This document shows, piece by piece, positions 50,396 through 64,000 of a stretch of DNA of 64,000 nucleotides. Positions within the stretch are counted from its first letter, which is position 1. The number at the start of each line of letters is the position of its first letter. The DNA comes from Dermatemys mawii (taxonomy: Eukaryota > Chordata > Testudines > Dermatemydidae): assembly GCA_007922305.1 (NCBI GenBank), contig ML677385.1, positions 10,674,470 through 10,738,469 of the forward strand, in the 5' to 3' direction. Under the pieces are notes generated by a model that worked only from the letters and a program-made list of their open reading frames with translations, did not search any database and had not been told where the DNA came from. A program made the position numbers and the translations under genes.

Positions 50396-50680
50396 TACTT
50401 TCATCGTTAAAACTGTTGTTGCTCAGGGATGTGAAAAAATACCCTCCTGAATGAAATAAATTTGAATGATGAGAAGAACCAGTGTGGACGGTGCTTTGTC
50501 AGCGGGAGATACTCACGTGGTAATAAAGCTACCCCCACCCCTTCTTGGGGGTGGTTTTATTTTGTCATCAGGAGAGCTTTTTCCCAGCAGGAAAGAACGA
50601 TTACACGGCTTACCTTACAATAGTGCAGCTGCAGTGGCCCAGCCGCGTGCTGTTGTAAAGTGTGTAGTGTAGACTTAGCC
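50396..50680. mobile_element. MITE with TAGTGTAGAC end
   Basis: The right end TGTAGTGTAGACTTAGCC is followed by TAA (50681-50683). The left part starts near GTGTACACTGTACTTTC. Internal arms include CTACCCCCACCCC mirrored by GGGGGTGGTTTTA around 50,529-50,560, a strong hairpin. A TWA-type target suggests PIF/Harbinger, but the left boundary is uncertain. Confidence 0.5.
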
Positions 50681-50683
50681 TAA

Positions 50684-51594
50684 CTTTACCAGCTAATCTG
50701 GCAATCCCCACTTTTGAAGGCTATGTGGGGCAAAACTTGAGCAAAATGAAAGCACTTCAACGGTCTGGTGAAACCCAGATGTTTATTGGCTGATAGGGAG
50801 ATTGTAATGTAATACAGACAGTTTCTAAATTCTGTTAGCTAGGAATTGTTGGGAGAAAATATTGAAACCTTTTTCATCAAGGTAGCCTAACTAGTGCATG
50901 GTATTTATGCACAGCTCCTTGAGAATGTCATAAGAATTGTACAAGGCTTCCAGTTTTTACAATGTGGTTCTTTTTCTTTTTTCCTTCTCCCATCCCCAAA
51001 AAGGGGCAGGGAAGGCGAAACACTTGGTGTTTACCATTGCAGATCATGTTTGAGGATCTGCCAGCATGGAATTCAGTTTCTGCATTAAAACAAGTTAACT
51101 GCTAACTTGTTCCTTTTAGTAATTATCACCTGAAGCATTTAAATTCCTGCTTTGTTTTCTTTTACGTAATATCCAGGGCCTGGGAATTTCACTGAGTACC
51201 GACAGGATCACATGGCACTGTAATGTTTTGTTGGCCTTCAGGAACGACACTTGCATTGTGTGGATGAGCTTTATTGTGACCAACTTAAAATACATACATT
51301 CTTTTAAACTGAAGAAGAGTGGGTTCCCAAGTTGAAATGGCTTCCTGAGTTACACTCAGATTTTTTTTTTTAATGTCTGCCAAGCTTGCTATATATGCAG
51401 CGTTTGGTAGGACCATCCCAGAAACATTTAATCATATAAGCGGTTTAGTCTGTGTCAGAGAATAGTATAGTATTAAATGAAACATCGCTGTCATTCAGCA
51501 CATTTTAACAGCTGAAACAACCATTGAATGACAGGTCTTTTGAAGAAAGACTTTGAAAGGCAGTTATACAACAACATTTTCACCAGGGTATAGT
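50684..51594. other. Intronic DNA, no gene seen
   Basis: AT-rich sequence with no recognised element. Confidence 0.45.
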
Positions 51595-51602
51595 GTCCAG
51601 AC

Positions 51603-52265
51603 CAGAGGTAGGCAAACTACTGCCGCGGGACCCTCCTGCCCAGCCTCTGAGATCCTGGCCAGGGAGACTAACCCCCTACCCATGCTCTTGCCCACCCGCT
51701 GTTCCTGGACAGCGTTGCAGGCTCCGGTGGGGCTGTGATCTCCTGCTGCTCTGAGCGGCATGGTAAGGGGGCAGAAAGCCAGGGACGAGGTTGGATAAGG
51801 CTCCGAGGGTCCTGGGAGGCAGTTAGGGGATGGAGAACAGGGGCGGGCAGAGTTGGATGTGGCGGAGGTTTGGGGGGAGGGTGGTCAGGGCTGGTGTCCT
51901 TAGGGGTGGTTAGGGACAGGGTGTGAATACCAGTCAGAGCAGTCAGGGAACAGGGGAAGTTGGATAGGTGTGGGAGTCCTGGGGGACCTGTCAGAGGGCG
52001 GGGGTGTGGATAGGGGTTGGGGCAGTCAGGGGACAGGGGGGGTTGGATAATGGGGTGAGGTTCTGGGGGTGGTTTGGGGTGGGGTCCCTAGAGGGGGCAG
52101 TCAGGGGATAAGAAGCAGGGGGTTGGATGGGTGAGGGCTTGTGAGGGGGTGGATCGCGGGTGGGGCCTAGGCTGTTTGGAGAGGCACAGTCTTCCCTACC
52201 TGGCCCTCCATACAGTTTCACAAGCCCCGATGTGGCCCTTGGGCCAAAAAGTTTGCCCACCCCTG
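51603..52265. mobile_element. 663-bp hAT element with internal G-rich minisatellite
   Basis: The ends are CAGAGGTAGGCAAACTACTG and AAAAAGTTTGCCCACCCCTG. Identical GTCCAGAC octamers flank it at 51595-51602 and 52266-52273. The interior at about 51,770-52,150 is a run of imperfect ~35-50-bp G-rich units (AGGGGACAGGGGG, GTTGGATA, GGGGCAGTCAGGGGA). It has no transposase. Frames of 63, 106 and 133 codons here come from the repeat composition. Confidence 0.9.
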
Positions 52266-52273
52266 GTCCAGAC

Positions 52274-52718
52274 CATAGATGTGAAACATTCCTCTCTGTC
52301 AGCCATGTCATCTGTTATTGGAGTAGTTCTTTATCATTCATCTTTTTTAAAAAAAAAATTACATGTTTTTCTTTGCTTACCATTCCATACATTAAGGTAT
52401 ATGTATGTGAGGAATCTGGTTTTAGTGTTAAACCAAAAATTTTTTTCCACCCTCCCTAAAATCCTTAGTTTTTCTATCTGTTTTCAGGTAAAAGAAGTTA
52501 AGAGGGTGATCCTTATTGAACTCTTTGGGTGAGAAGGCTTTTCTCCTTTATGACTAGAATCTTAGGGAGAATGTCTGGGAAGGGGACATACTACAGCTAA
52601 ATGAGTGTGTCTGGTCCTTTTTTCTGAGCAGAAAGATTTGTCCTTAGAGTAAGAAGAGTCTGCACTGACTTTCCCTTATAAGTGTATTTATTTGCTTTCG
52701 TGATGATCTTATTCCCTT
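52274..52718. other. Intronic DNA, no gene seen
   Basis: AT-rich intron sequence. Confidence 0.45.
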
Positions 52719-53155
52719 GAACATAAGAACAGCCGTACTGGGTCAGACCTAGCCCAGTTTCCTGTCTTCCGACAGTAGCCAGTACCAGATAGGTCAGAGA
52801 GAATAAATAGAACAGTAATCAGCTAGTGATCTATCCCATCACCTGTTCCCAGCTTCTGGGAAAGAGAAAATAGGGAAACCCAGAACACAGGGTTGGATCA
52901 TTGACCCTCTTGGCTTAAGGCTATTGATGGAACTTATCTAATTCTTTTTTGAAGCCATTTACCGCCTTCAGAACATCCCCTGGCAGCAAGTTCCATAGGT
53001 TGACTGTTTGTTTGTTTGTGTGCCATAATACTTCATTTTGTTTGTTTTAAAGTTGCTGCCTATTAATTTCATTGGGTGACCGCCTAGTTCTGTCTTATTC
53101 ATATTCTCTACCCCAGTCACAATTGTATAGATCTCTATCGCATCCCCTCATAGTG
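52719..53155 (-). mobile_element. CR1 LINE 3' region (antisense)
   Basis: GAACATAAGAACAGCCGTAC, TGGGTCAGACCTAGCCCAG, CCTGTCTTCCGACAGTAGCC, then TTCCCAGCTTCTGGGAAAG, ACTTATCTAATTCTTTTTTG, CCATAGGTTGACTGT, GCTGCCTATTAATTTCATTG and ATAGATCTCTATCGCATCCC follow the antisense CR1 order. A (TTTG)n run lies at about 53,005-53,020. Confidence 0.9.
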
Positions 53156-54665
53156 GTGTCTTGGTAGATTGCTGCTCCGGTTCCCCTCTCCACACACACT
53201 GCACTGATGCTTGAGTTAGCCACTAGATGAGTATGTTTTGTTGCCTTACTCTGCCTGCTGTCAGTTACTTCCACTGCTGTCGGTGCTGAAGCTATTTAAG
53301 GAGGCAAGACTGATCCCCTGACTGTCTTCCTTCAAGCTTGGAGCTTTGTTAAACTGGATCAGCTTCTAGCATCAAAGGCATTTTGGTCCTGGTGATTCGC
53401 CACTTGCTGCAGAGTCCCAAGCGAGGAAAAACAGCTACAGGAGTTTCTCCAAAAGAGAAGAGAAAAAAGGTAGAGAAAGGACAGAAGATAAAAGAAAATC
53501 ACTGCTGGGAATCCCAGAGATAGACTATGATAAAGAAAGAGGTAGCTGTAAGGTACACAATAGCCTCTGAAGAGGGGCCAGACACATCTAGAGAAAGCTG
53601 CCAAGCAGATTCATGGATGCAGGTTTCTGCTAACTGACAGGTCTAGCTACTTTTGTTGTGCAAGAAGCAGCAAACACATCAGCTCAAAGGAACAACACAT
53701 TTTCTCCTATGATCTTACTTGGAATTTGAACTCTAGTCCTCCAGTTTAAAGTGCCAATAAACTACCCTGTGAAGCCACCTAATCTTTTGTTGTTTGAATA
53801 GCAGCTGTTGTCTGAGCATTGAGTTAGATGCTATTCTGCTTTCAGTCTTGTTGGCTCAGTTTGGTGAATCGCTGCAGCTTATGGCCAGTCTGATTGGGCA
53901 AGAAGAAGTATGCACTGGGTGAGAAGTAGTATGCCTGGCTGTTACCATCAAGCGTCCTCCAGCTCCATTTTATAGCCCACTCAATATTAACGGGACGAGA
54001 CATGGAACAGGAGACTGCGGGTGGTGGTGACAGCGGCTGCCTTATAACTTTTTAGCTTGGTGGTTAGAGTACTCACGTGGACTGTGAGAGACCCCAGTTC
54101 AATTCTCCCCTCTGCCTGTTGTGGAGAAGGGATTCGAGAAGGGTCTCCTATGCTAGAGGGCAGTGTTTTAGCCGCTAGGCTGTGGGTTTCTCTTGTGTGT
54201 CTCTTGTTGAGCTATTCCTCAGTGTATAAAATACTCGACTAGTCATTGGCACAGAATGAAAGTGGTTAGCGCATTGCAGTCGTAGGACAGGCATGTTTAC
54301 CCAAGTTCATGCTGCTGCTCCAATAATTATTTAATTATTTAGACACAGTGGAACAGCTTCAGCAGGAGAGACTGAGAGACACCTATACTAGCATATTTCA
54401 TAACCCTTCGATTGGGGCACTCTCCTGCAATATAGGAGTCCTCTTACTGCTGCCTTGTGACTCTAGCCCTACATTGCCTTTGCTTTTCTTTATAAAAAGT
54501 TCCTGGAGGAGGAAACATTTCAGGTGACTAAAAACAAATATTTTCTCAACTTTTGCAGTTCACCTAAATGTTTTGAAATTTTTGGTTCAACTCAAATCCG
54601 TTTCCCCTTGGCCTTTAGAACTGCTAGCGAATTGAAAAATTAGTTATTAATTAATAACCCTGCAC
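53156..54665. other. Intronic DNA, possible second retroelement leader
   Basis: The stretch of about 53,210-53,560 (CTGCTGTCAGTTACTTCCAC, GAAGCTATTTAAGGAGGC, AAGAAAATCACTGCTGGG) has the same layout as the 48.4-kb leader, a TATA-like CTATTTAAGG followed by a GC-rich start, but the sequences do not clearly align. Nothing else was recognised. Confidence 0.35.
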
Positions 54666-54668
54666 TAA

Positions 54669-54914
54669 GAGCTTGGCTATGCTTACATTTGATAGCGCTC
54701 TAACTTGCTGCTTCAGGGAGGTGAAAAATCATCTCCCTGCGTGCAGCAAGTCTGAGCGCTTTAAAGCGCTAGTGTGGACAGACTCAGGGCGCTGGGATCT
54801 AATCCCTTTGTGGAGGTGGATTACCAGGAGCGCTGGGAGAGCTCTCCCAATGCTTGCGCATGACCACACTCAAGCTTCAAAGCACTGCCACAGGAACATT
54901 CCAGTGACATCCCC
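54669..54914. mobile_element. Harbinger-type MITE
   Basis: A 246-bp unit starts GAGCTTGGCTATGCTTACAT and is flanked by TAA at 54666-54668 and 54915-54917. The start resembles the terminal repeat of the full Harbinger at 56,992 (GGAGTTGGCTACAC). The interior has AGCGCT motifs (TTTAAAGCGCTAGTGTGG, AGGAGCGCTGGGAGAGC) common in its non-autonomous relatives. It has no coding capacity. Confidence 0.7.
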
Positions 54915-54917
54915 TAA

Positions 54918-55935
54918 GAGAATAGAGGTGGTATGTTGAGTTCAGAGCAATAAGGTAACAAGGGCAACGTACGCTGATATATTGATACAAAATAATCACT
55001 ATTCTTTCCAGTGCAGTTAAATTCCTTCCAGAGTTTACAGCTTCTCCCTTCGCCACCACCACTTATATTCCATTTCTGTATTCTGTGCTTTGTAGGTTCA
55101 GAGGCTCGGCAAGCAGTATCTCTTGTGGTGAATGGAAATACAGTATTGTATTGTGTTGGCAAAAAAAAGGCTGGAAAACATAAATGATTTCATAGACTCC
55201 TCAACAGTGGGACTGCATTGTGAATATAAAATGTAAATCATAAGCACAGGAACTTCATCATCCTGTGCAACAGGCATTTAATGACTGCTTAGTCCTCTGG
55301 TCAAATGCTAGCCAAAGCCTTGTTTTTGTCACCCTCCGCACCATTCACTGTTCCCCATCTTGCTTCTAACAAAGAATGTTTACACCTAAAATTACAAGGT
55401 GGGTTTTTTTCAGAATAGAAGTGCAGATTTCCAACAAGTGTACAAAGTGAAACTGAAGTCTCAGTACCGTGGCAAAGGAGTACGTTATTAATTTGCTTTC
55501 AAGACTGATTAAGTTACTTTGTTTAAATAAACAGTTTATTCCAAACTAAATTACTATAATATTGACAGGTCTATAAACCTTAATGTAGAGTTTGCAGGAA
55601 CAATACACGAGAGAGGTGCCATGATAAAGGTGCACGGAATTGTGTAAAGAGAAGGAAATCTGCAAATGCACAACAATGAAAGCTGCCAACTTCCTTTACA
55701 AGGCAAGATGCTTTGCGTAGAGCATTTTGCATGCTTAAGTAGAAGTTAGATACCATCTATAAAATAAGCAAACCTCAATATACTCTCACAAAATAGCTTA
55801 ATGAAAATATATTATGTAATTGGGATATCTATCCTCTTTGGTACTCAAACATCTGTAGCATTTGAAAGTGGATTGGATGGATGGATGTATAGACCTGAGA
55901 TTCCACTTCGTGAGTTACTCTTTTGTATGTATGTA
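54918..55935. other. Intronic DNA, no gene seen
   Basis: AT-rich with short (GGAT)n at about 55,873-55,885. Confidence 0.45.
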
Positions 55936-56275
55936 TCAGTTTACACCTTCAAAGCACTTTACCAACATTAACTTATTAGGCCTCATGATGTCTCTGTGGG
56001 GAAATTGAGATTGAGGGCATCATCTTGAAAAAGCATAGGTCCCTTTTGCCTGCCCAAAAAATGGGAGTGCTGTAGCACACCTAGGGTAGCTGGTGGATTT
56101 ACCAGGATTGCAGCTGCAGTTAACTTGTCAAATACCTTTGCTCGCCATCACAGTCACATAGTGTGCACGTATTTGCTTCCAGATCTCAAGCTTCTGTCAT
56201 TAAAATTTTGGATTTGAGAAATTAAGTGATTTGCCCAAGACCACACAGCAAGTTGGATCAGAGCCAGAATTAGAG
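55936..56275 (-). mobile_element. MIR-like CORE-SINE (antisense), interrupted
   Basis: AAAGCACTTTACCAACATTA, ACTTATTAGGCCTCATGATG and TCTCTGTGGGGAAATTGAG (to about 56,010), then AATTAAGTGATTTGCCCAAG, ACCACACAGCAAGTTGGATC and AGAGCCAGAATTA (56,219-56,271) are the antisense order of MIR elements. About 205 bp of unrelated sequence separate the two parts. Confidence 0.7.
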
Positions 56276-56991
56276 AGAAGAGAGTTGCTGTCCTTCAGTC
56301 TCTATTGCTGGTTCCATTTAACAATGGTCTGTTGCACTGGCACTGTGGTAGGCATATAGGAAATGAATCAGAAGACTACTCTCTGATCATTAATAATTCT
56401 GTGGCAGTTTTCCCAAGAGTAAGGGTATTAACACAGGTTTCTTCCAACTTAGTTAATTGTATTCTATCTGCCTAATATTGCCCCTTTGGTTTTAGTTTTA
56501 CATGGTATTATTCACTTCTTGTCCCAAACTTCCTTGTGCTGTTAAATCATCCTTGGATAGCCCTTGCCACTATCACAAGTTGCTGAGAGGCTTTACTAAC
56601 GTATACTATTGTTCTTCTCCCCCCAGTGGAACTGGTTTGGTCTGTAGCCTAGCTGAGAAGCAGAGATTTTATCTGTGCTGCCTGATTTTAGACATAGTTT
56701 TTCAACTTTGTTCAAGTTCAGTAGAAAATTACAAATATTTTGGTTTTATTAACCATGATGATGTATCTTTAAATGATAGAACTGGAATAACAGTATTGTT
56801 GCAGCCTTGTTACATAATATGGCCACTCTCATTCCTGTTTGTCTCTGAATAGTAGGAGCCAGTCGGATCATTGCAGGTGCTCTTTTGAAGTTGTAAATAT
56901 TCCTCCTTTGATTTATCCAGAGAGGTAGCGACTTCCAAAGAATCTTTCGGGTCTAGGAGCATGGCCTACACTTTATTAAACACAGCATTAA
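56276..56991. other. Intronic DNA, no gene seen
   Basis: The 116-codon plus frame at 56,502-56,852 is rich in Cys, Leu and Phe, with no family signature. It is read as chance. Confidence 0.4.
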
Positions 56992-57244
56992 GGAGTTGGC
57001 TACACTTCCGGCTGTAGAGCGCTTTGGGTTAAACCAGCCTTCTGAGAGAGCATTTGGGAAAGCGCTGCAGTTCATCCACACTGACAGCTGCAAGTGCACT
57101 GGCGTGGCCACATTTGCAGCACTTGAAGCAGCATTGGGAGCAGTGCATTATGGGCAGCTAGCCCACAGAACACCTCTTCCCGTTCTGGCGCTGTGGCTTG
57201 TGGGAAGGGGGCGTGAGGTGTGAGGCATTCTGAGTCCTGTCTCA

Positions 57245-58462
57245 ATGCCCCGTGATGCATCGCTTCACATCCCAACAATCCCTGAGCATCTGTCCACATT
57301 TGGCACCATCTTTCAATGGTTTTTGTGCCGCATGCTCTGTCTTCCCTTTCGGGCTGCGGGAATGGAGCCCAGACTGCTGAAGAACATGCCGACGAGTCTC
57401 GCCATCATGTCACGTTTGGCAGTCGAACTACTTCTTAAGGTCCAAACTGACAATGAGGAGTCCAATGATGCTATTGAGACACGTAACACACATGACATGA
57501 GACTGCTTGTGCCATTCACTGAGATGCACACCACCGTGGAAAACCGCTTTTGGGCTCAGGAAACAAGCACTGTGTGGTGGGATCACATCGTCGTGCAATC
57601 CTGGGATGACGAGCAGCGGCTGCAGAACTTTCGGATGAGAAAAGCCACTTTCATGGGATTCTCTGAGGAGCTCGTCCCCACCCTGCAGCGCAAGGACACC
57701 AGATTGAGAGCTGCCCTGCCGGTGGAGAAGCGGGTGGCTATTGCAGTCTGGAAGCTGGCAACTCCTGACAGCTACCAATCAGTGGCTAACCAGTTTGAAG
57801 TGAGAAAGTCGACCGTTGGAATAGTGTTGATGCAAGTCTGCAGGGCCATCAATCGCATTCTACACAGAAGAACCGTGACTCCTGGTAACATGCATGACAC
57901 TGTGGCTGACTTTGAGCAAACGGGTTTCTCTTACTGTGGAGGGGCCATAGATGGGACCCATATTCCTATTCTGGCACCAGGCCACCTAGCCTCTGAGTAC
58001 GCTAAGGGTATTTCTCTGTGGTTCTCCAGGCGCTTGTGGATCACAGTGGGCGTTTCATTGACATTAATGTAGCCTGGCCTGTAAAGGTGCACGCATCTTT
58101 TGGAACACTGATCTGTTCAGGAATCTGCAAGCTGAGATTCTTTTCCTAGCAGCAAGGAAAGGTTCAACTACAGGCTGAGCTGGTGCTGAATGACTGTGGA
58201 GTGTGCTTTTGGCGGTTTAAAGGGCTGTTGAAGCTCTATGTATGGGAAGCTGGACTTGGCCGAAGACAGCCGCATGCTGTACTCTCCATAATATTTTGGG
58301 AAGGGAAGGGTGAAAGCTTCGCTCAGGTGTAGATCTCGGAGGTTCAACACCTGGAGGCCAGGTTTGCAGCCAGAGAGCAGGGCTATTAGAGGGGCCCAGC
58401 TTGGGGCTGCAAGGATTAGGGATGCGTTGAGGGAGCAATTTGAGGCAGAAAGCCACGAGTAA
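57245..58462 (+). pseudogene. Harbinger (HARBI1-like) DDE transposase, broken
   Basis: The transposase cuts and inserts the element using a DDE nuclease. A 275-codon frame gives an N-terminal part, a helix-turn-helix (DSYQSVANQFEVRKSTVG, about residues 177-194), then MQVCRAINRIL and the first catalytic block CGGAIDGTHIPI (Asp near residue 236). At about 58,000 the frame shifts: SEYAKG continues in another phase as YFSVVLQALVDHSGRF and IDINVAWPVKVHA. The second Asp block is missing, because from about 58,130 the sequence jumps to a FNYRLS-like part and MTVECAFGGLKG (containing the final Glu). The C-terminus EQFEAESHE stops at 58,462. A frameshift, internal stops and a deletion make it inactive. 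Confidence 0.88.
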
Positions 58463-58713
58463 TGTCTGGTGCCCTGCACGGTTGTGAAGTGCAGTGGTTC
58501 CAATGTTAGTATGAATCTGTGTTTGCTACACTGACTTGCAGTGCCTGTTGCTTTCCTGCACTAAGGAATCTTTTGCTTTATGCACTAATAACCTAAGTTT
58601 TCAAAGTCAAAAAATCCATTTATTGATCAGAAAATTCATTTATTTGGGGGAAAAAACCCACAGAAATATGGAAATACAAAAAGGGCAAGGGGGTGGTTTG
58701 GGGAATGGTTCAC

Positions 58714-60378
58714 TCACAGACTTGTGTATGTCCTGCTGTCATACTGTGGAATCCTGTCTGGAGTGCTGTGCAGTGAGTGCTGCACTTCAGGATGGCTATA
58801 AGGCATAGTGATGGGAGTTGAGTGCAGTGGATAAGGGTCATAGTTTTCATGGCTGGGTGGTGAAGCAACAGGTGTTGGAGGCAACTGGGGGCGGTAAGAA
58901 CCCAGATATTGGGGAAAGTGGGTTGGAGGAGACGTGGTGGCATGGGAGAAAGAGTTTGGGGACACAGGCTGCACGGAGAGGACAAGCGTGGTAGTGCTCC
59001 GCCTGCATGGCGACGAGTGCCTGGATAGAGTCCGCTTGGCGCTCAATTATGCTGATCAGCCATTCCGTACTTTGTTGCTGGAACACTGCGTTTTTGCTGC
59101 CGGCGATCCTCAGTCTTCTGGTGGATCCTCCTTTCACTCTCTCTCCACTCCTGTGCCTTTTGATTCTCATTTACAGACTGCTGCATCACTTCATGCTGCA
59201 TGTCTTCTTTGCTTTTACGCGGCCACTTCCTGAGTCTTCGTGGTCTCTCGGTCAGTGATAAATCAGATGTCTGAGATCTCAAGGTTGCATTTGTAAAGGC
59301 AAAATGCAACACGTAACAGAGGCAGCATTATTCACACCAGACAGAGCAATGATTCCCCTGCACTTAAGGAGGGTGAGCACAGTCTACAATTTGCATGTCC
59401 CAAGGCAACCGTCCATAACCCACAGAAGCCCCAAAATGGTGAGTAAGCCCAGGGTGAAGGTAGACTGATTGTTTCATGGCTGTACTTTACTCTGGGTTTC
59501 TGTGCTTTGGGGAGACCCAACAGCTGCAGGGGGCACATACACTGAATACTGTCCCAACATTTTCCATAGGAATTTGTCCTGGAAGATATCTTGCTGCTGA
59601 GGGTGACAGAGGAAGAAAGGGAGAGTCTTGTACTACAATAAGGCTTCTGCCCTGGCTCATATGCAGCTTGCCCGTGTGCAGCAATGGTCCCTCCATCCCT
59701 TGCGACACAGTGGTGCAGACATGTTAGCCTGACTGGAGCAACAACCACGGTGGCTCTCCCAATAATCCTGCGCAAGCGCATTGTCCACGTTCTGGATGAG
59801 ACCTTCAAAGAGATCACTGAGGCCGATTACTGCAATGTGGTAGAGCATATCAACGCCCTGTTCCACCTCTAAGCATGCAGCCCTAACCCTCCTTACCCCA
59901 AGAGCCCACACTGAATAACTTCCTTCCTGAAAAACAAGCCACTTACTGGGAACCTCCTCTGATGTTTGTCCTTCCCCCAAGCACCAGCCACCGTGACTGG
60001 CTGCCTTCCCCTGGCTCAAAAAGAGCTCTTGGCTGCATGCTTCGAGGGATTCGGGGTGTCTTCCCCTGCCTCAACACCTTTGCTCCCGCTTTCCTCCTCC
60101 TCCCCACTTTTTGGACTGGACTCTGAAGAATCTGGACTTTGTAGAATCTGCACGTCGCAGGGGAGCACCGGAGCACCCGTTTGCCTCGCATGCTTTGCGA
60201 TATACATTCCACAGCTCTTTCACTTCAACCCAGCACCGCAGTGCATCCCGGTCATGGTCCCTGTCCATCATGTCCCTTGATATCCCTGGGACTGCAGAGC
60301 TTTCTCCTTCCAAACACTGATGAGGTCCAGTACCTCACCATTGCTCCATACTGGGGATCTCCTGGAGCGTGGAGACAT
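58714..60378 (-). pseudogene. Harbinger Myb/SANT-like DNA-binding protein, broken
   Basis: On the minus strand, from an ATG at 60,378, the sequence reads MSPRSRRSPVWSNGEVLDLI, SVWKEKALQSQ, then (frame change) SRDMMDRDHDRDAL, VKELWNVYRKACEANG and RRADSTKSRFF. This is the Myb/SANT-like (Myb_DNA-bind_4) domain that helps Harbinger transposases bind terminal repeats and enter the nucleus. Downstream fragments are LSDLFEGLIQNVDNAL (about 59,800), a basic coiled-coil-like part LTERPRRLRKWPRKSKEDM with QSVNENQKAQEWRESERR (59,250-59,080), and a Pro/Ser/His-rich tail ending at 58,714. At least three frame changes or spliced gaps separate the fragments. The gene ends facing the transposase gene. Confidence 0.8.
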
Positions 60379-60771
60379 GGTCACCTGGAAAGATGCACTG
60401 AGAACACTCCACGCCTGGCTGAGCAAACAGGAAGAGGATTTTCAAAATTCCCAGGGATTTTAAAGGGTGGGTCTTATGGTTGGTCACCTGAGGGCAGGGC
60501 AGTAGTGTTCAAACTGATGACTAGAGTGGCTAGAACAGGCATTGTGGGATACTTCTGGAGGCTAATCAGAGCACATTAGGCATCCACACTGGCGCCATTG
60601 TGCTCCAGTGGAGGCACATAAAACTTTATTCCTCTCGCCGAGGTGGAGTACCAGGAGTGCTCCAGCCGCAGAGTCAGAGCACTCTATGTGCCTTACCAGT
60701 ATGGACGGGGAGTGAGGTAGAGCACTCTGGGTGTCTTTATCGAGGTATAACTTGCAAATGTAGCCAAGCCC

Positions 60772-64000
<3,229 letters not shown>

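Larger units (their letters stand above)
56992..60771. mobile_element. Near-complete PIF/Harbinger DNA transposon
   Basis: A 3.8-kb element starts GGAGTTGGCTACACTTCCGG after TAA (56,989-56,991) and ends AACTTGCAAATGTAGCCAAGCCC, so the termini are inverted (GGGCTTGGCTAC type). It holds the two genes expected of a vertebrate Harbinger: a DDE transposase on the plus strand and a Myb/SANT-like DNA-binding protein on the minus strand, with convergent ends. Subterminal AGCGCTTTGGG and AGAGCACTC blocks occur near both ends. A matching TAA is not visible on the right (TCG follows), so the target duplication is not confirmed. Confidence 0.85.

Noticed and set aside
49962..50450. 162-codon plus frame as a gene
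   Set aside because: Crosses from a retroelement remnant into a hAT MITE; repeat composition explains it.
52131..52532. 133-codon plus frame as a gene
   Set aside because: Starts in a hAT element's G-rich array and runs across its border into intron.
56502..56852. 116-codon plus frame as a gene
   Set aside because: No domain; hydrophobic, Cys-rich translation of AT-rich sequence.

Overview
The window is vertebrate nuclear DNA, almost all of it intron, from the plus-strand dystrophin gene (DMD). Three short coding pieces identify it. A CpG-rich promoter near 35.6-36.3 kb carries a first exon encoding MREQPK plus a split Gly codon, which is the Dp71-type alternative start. A 62-bp exon at 43,211-43,272 ([20 protein letters not shown]) matches exon 63. 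A 75-bp exon at 61,315-61,389 ([20 protein letters not shown]...) matches exon 64. All have canonical splice sites and compatible phases, so the G1 exon splices in frame to exon 63 and that to exon 64. The window thus runs from intron 62, through the Dp71 promoter, to intron 64.

The repeats point to a sauropsid, most likely a turtle. They include antisense CR1 LINE tails, a Penelope-like element (PLE) with a GIY-YIG domain, DIRS-type tyrosine-recombinase retroelements, a near-complete PIF/Harbinger transposon and many hAT and Harbinger MITEs. This assignment rests on recognising repeat families by eye, not on a database match.

Layout. 0-0.7 kb: 3' end of a DIRS element. 0.7-10.2 kb: intron with a CR1 reverse-transcriptase fragment (4.7-5.2 kb) and a 73-bp direct-repeat pair. 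10.2-11.7 kb: PLE flanked by an 11-bp target duplication. 12-16.5 kb: CR1 tails and a hAT MITE. 20.9-22.7 kb: PLE tail and a three-deep nest of MITEs. 23-35 kb: intron with old amniote-type palindromic repeats and a GC-rich minisatellite. 35.6-36.3 kb: Dp71 promoter and exon. 38-45 kb: four hAT MITEs around exon 63. 48.4-50.2 kb: DIRS 5' end and gag remnant (CCHC zinc knuckle) split by a 687-bp hAT. 51.6-52.3 kb: hAT with a G-rich minisatellite. 52.7-56.3 kb: CR1, Harbinger MITE and a split MIR-like SINE. 57.0-60.8 kb: Harbinger with convergent transposase and Myb-like genes, both broken. 61.3 kb: exon 64.

No intact gene other than the DMD exons is visible. The clearest unusual features are the Dp71 start with a CpG island, the nested MITEs, the PLE with hammerhead-ribozyme-like motifs in its terminal repeats, and the defective two-gene Harbinger.
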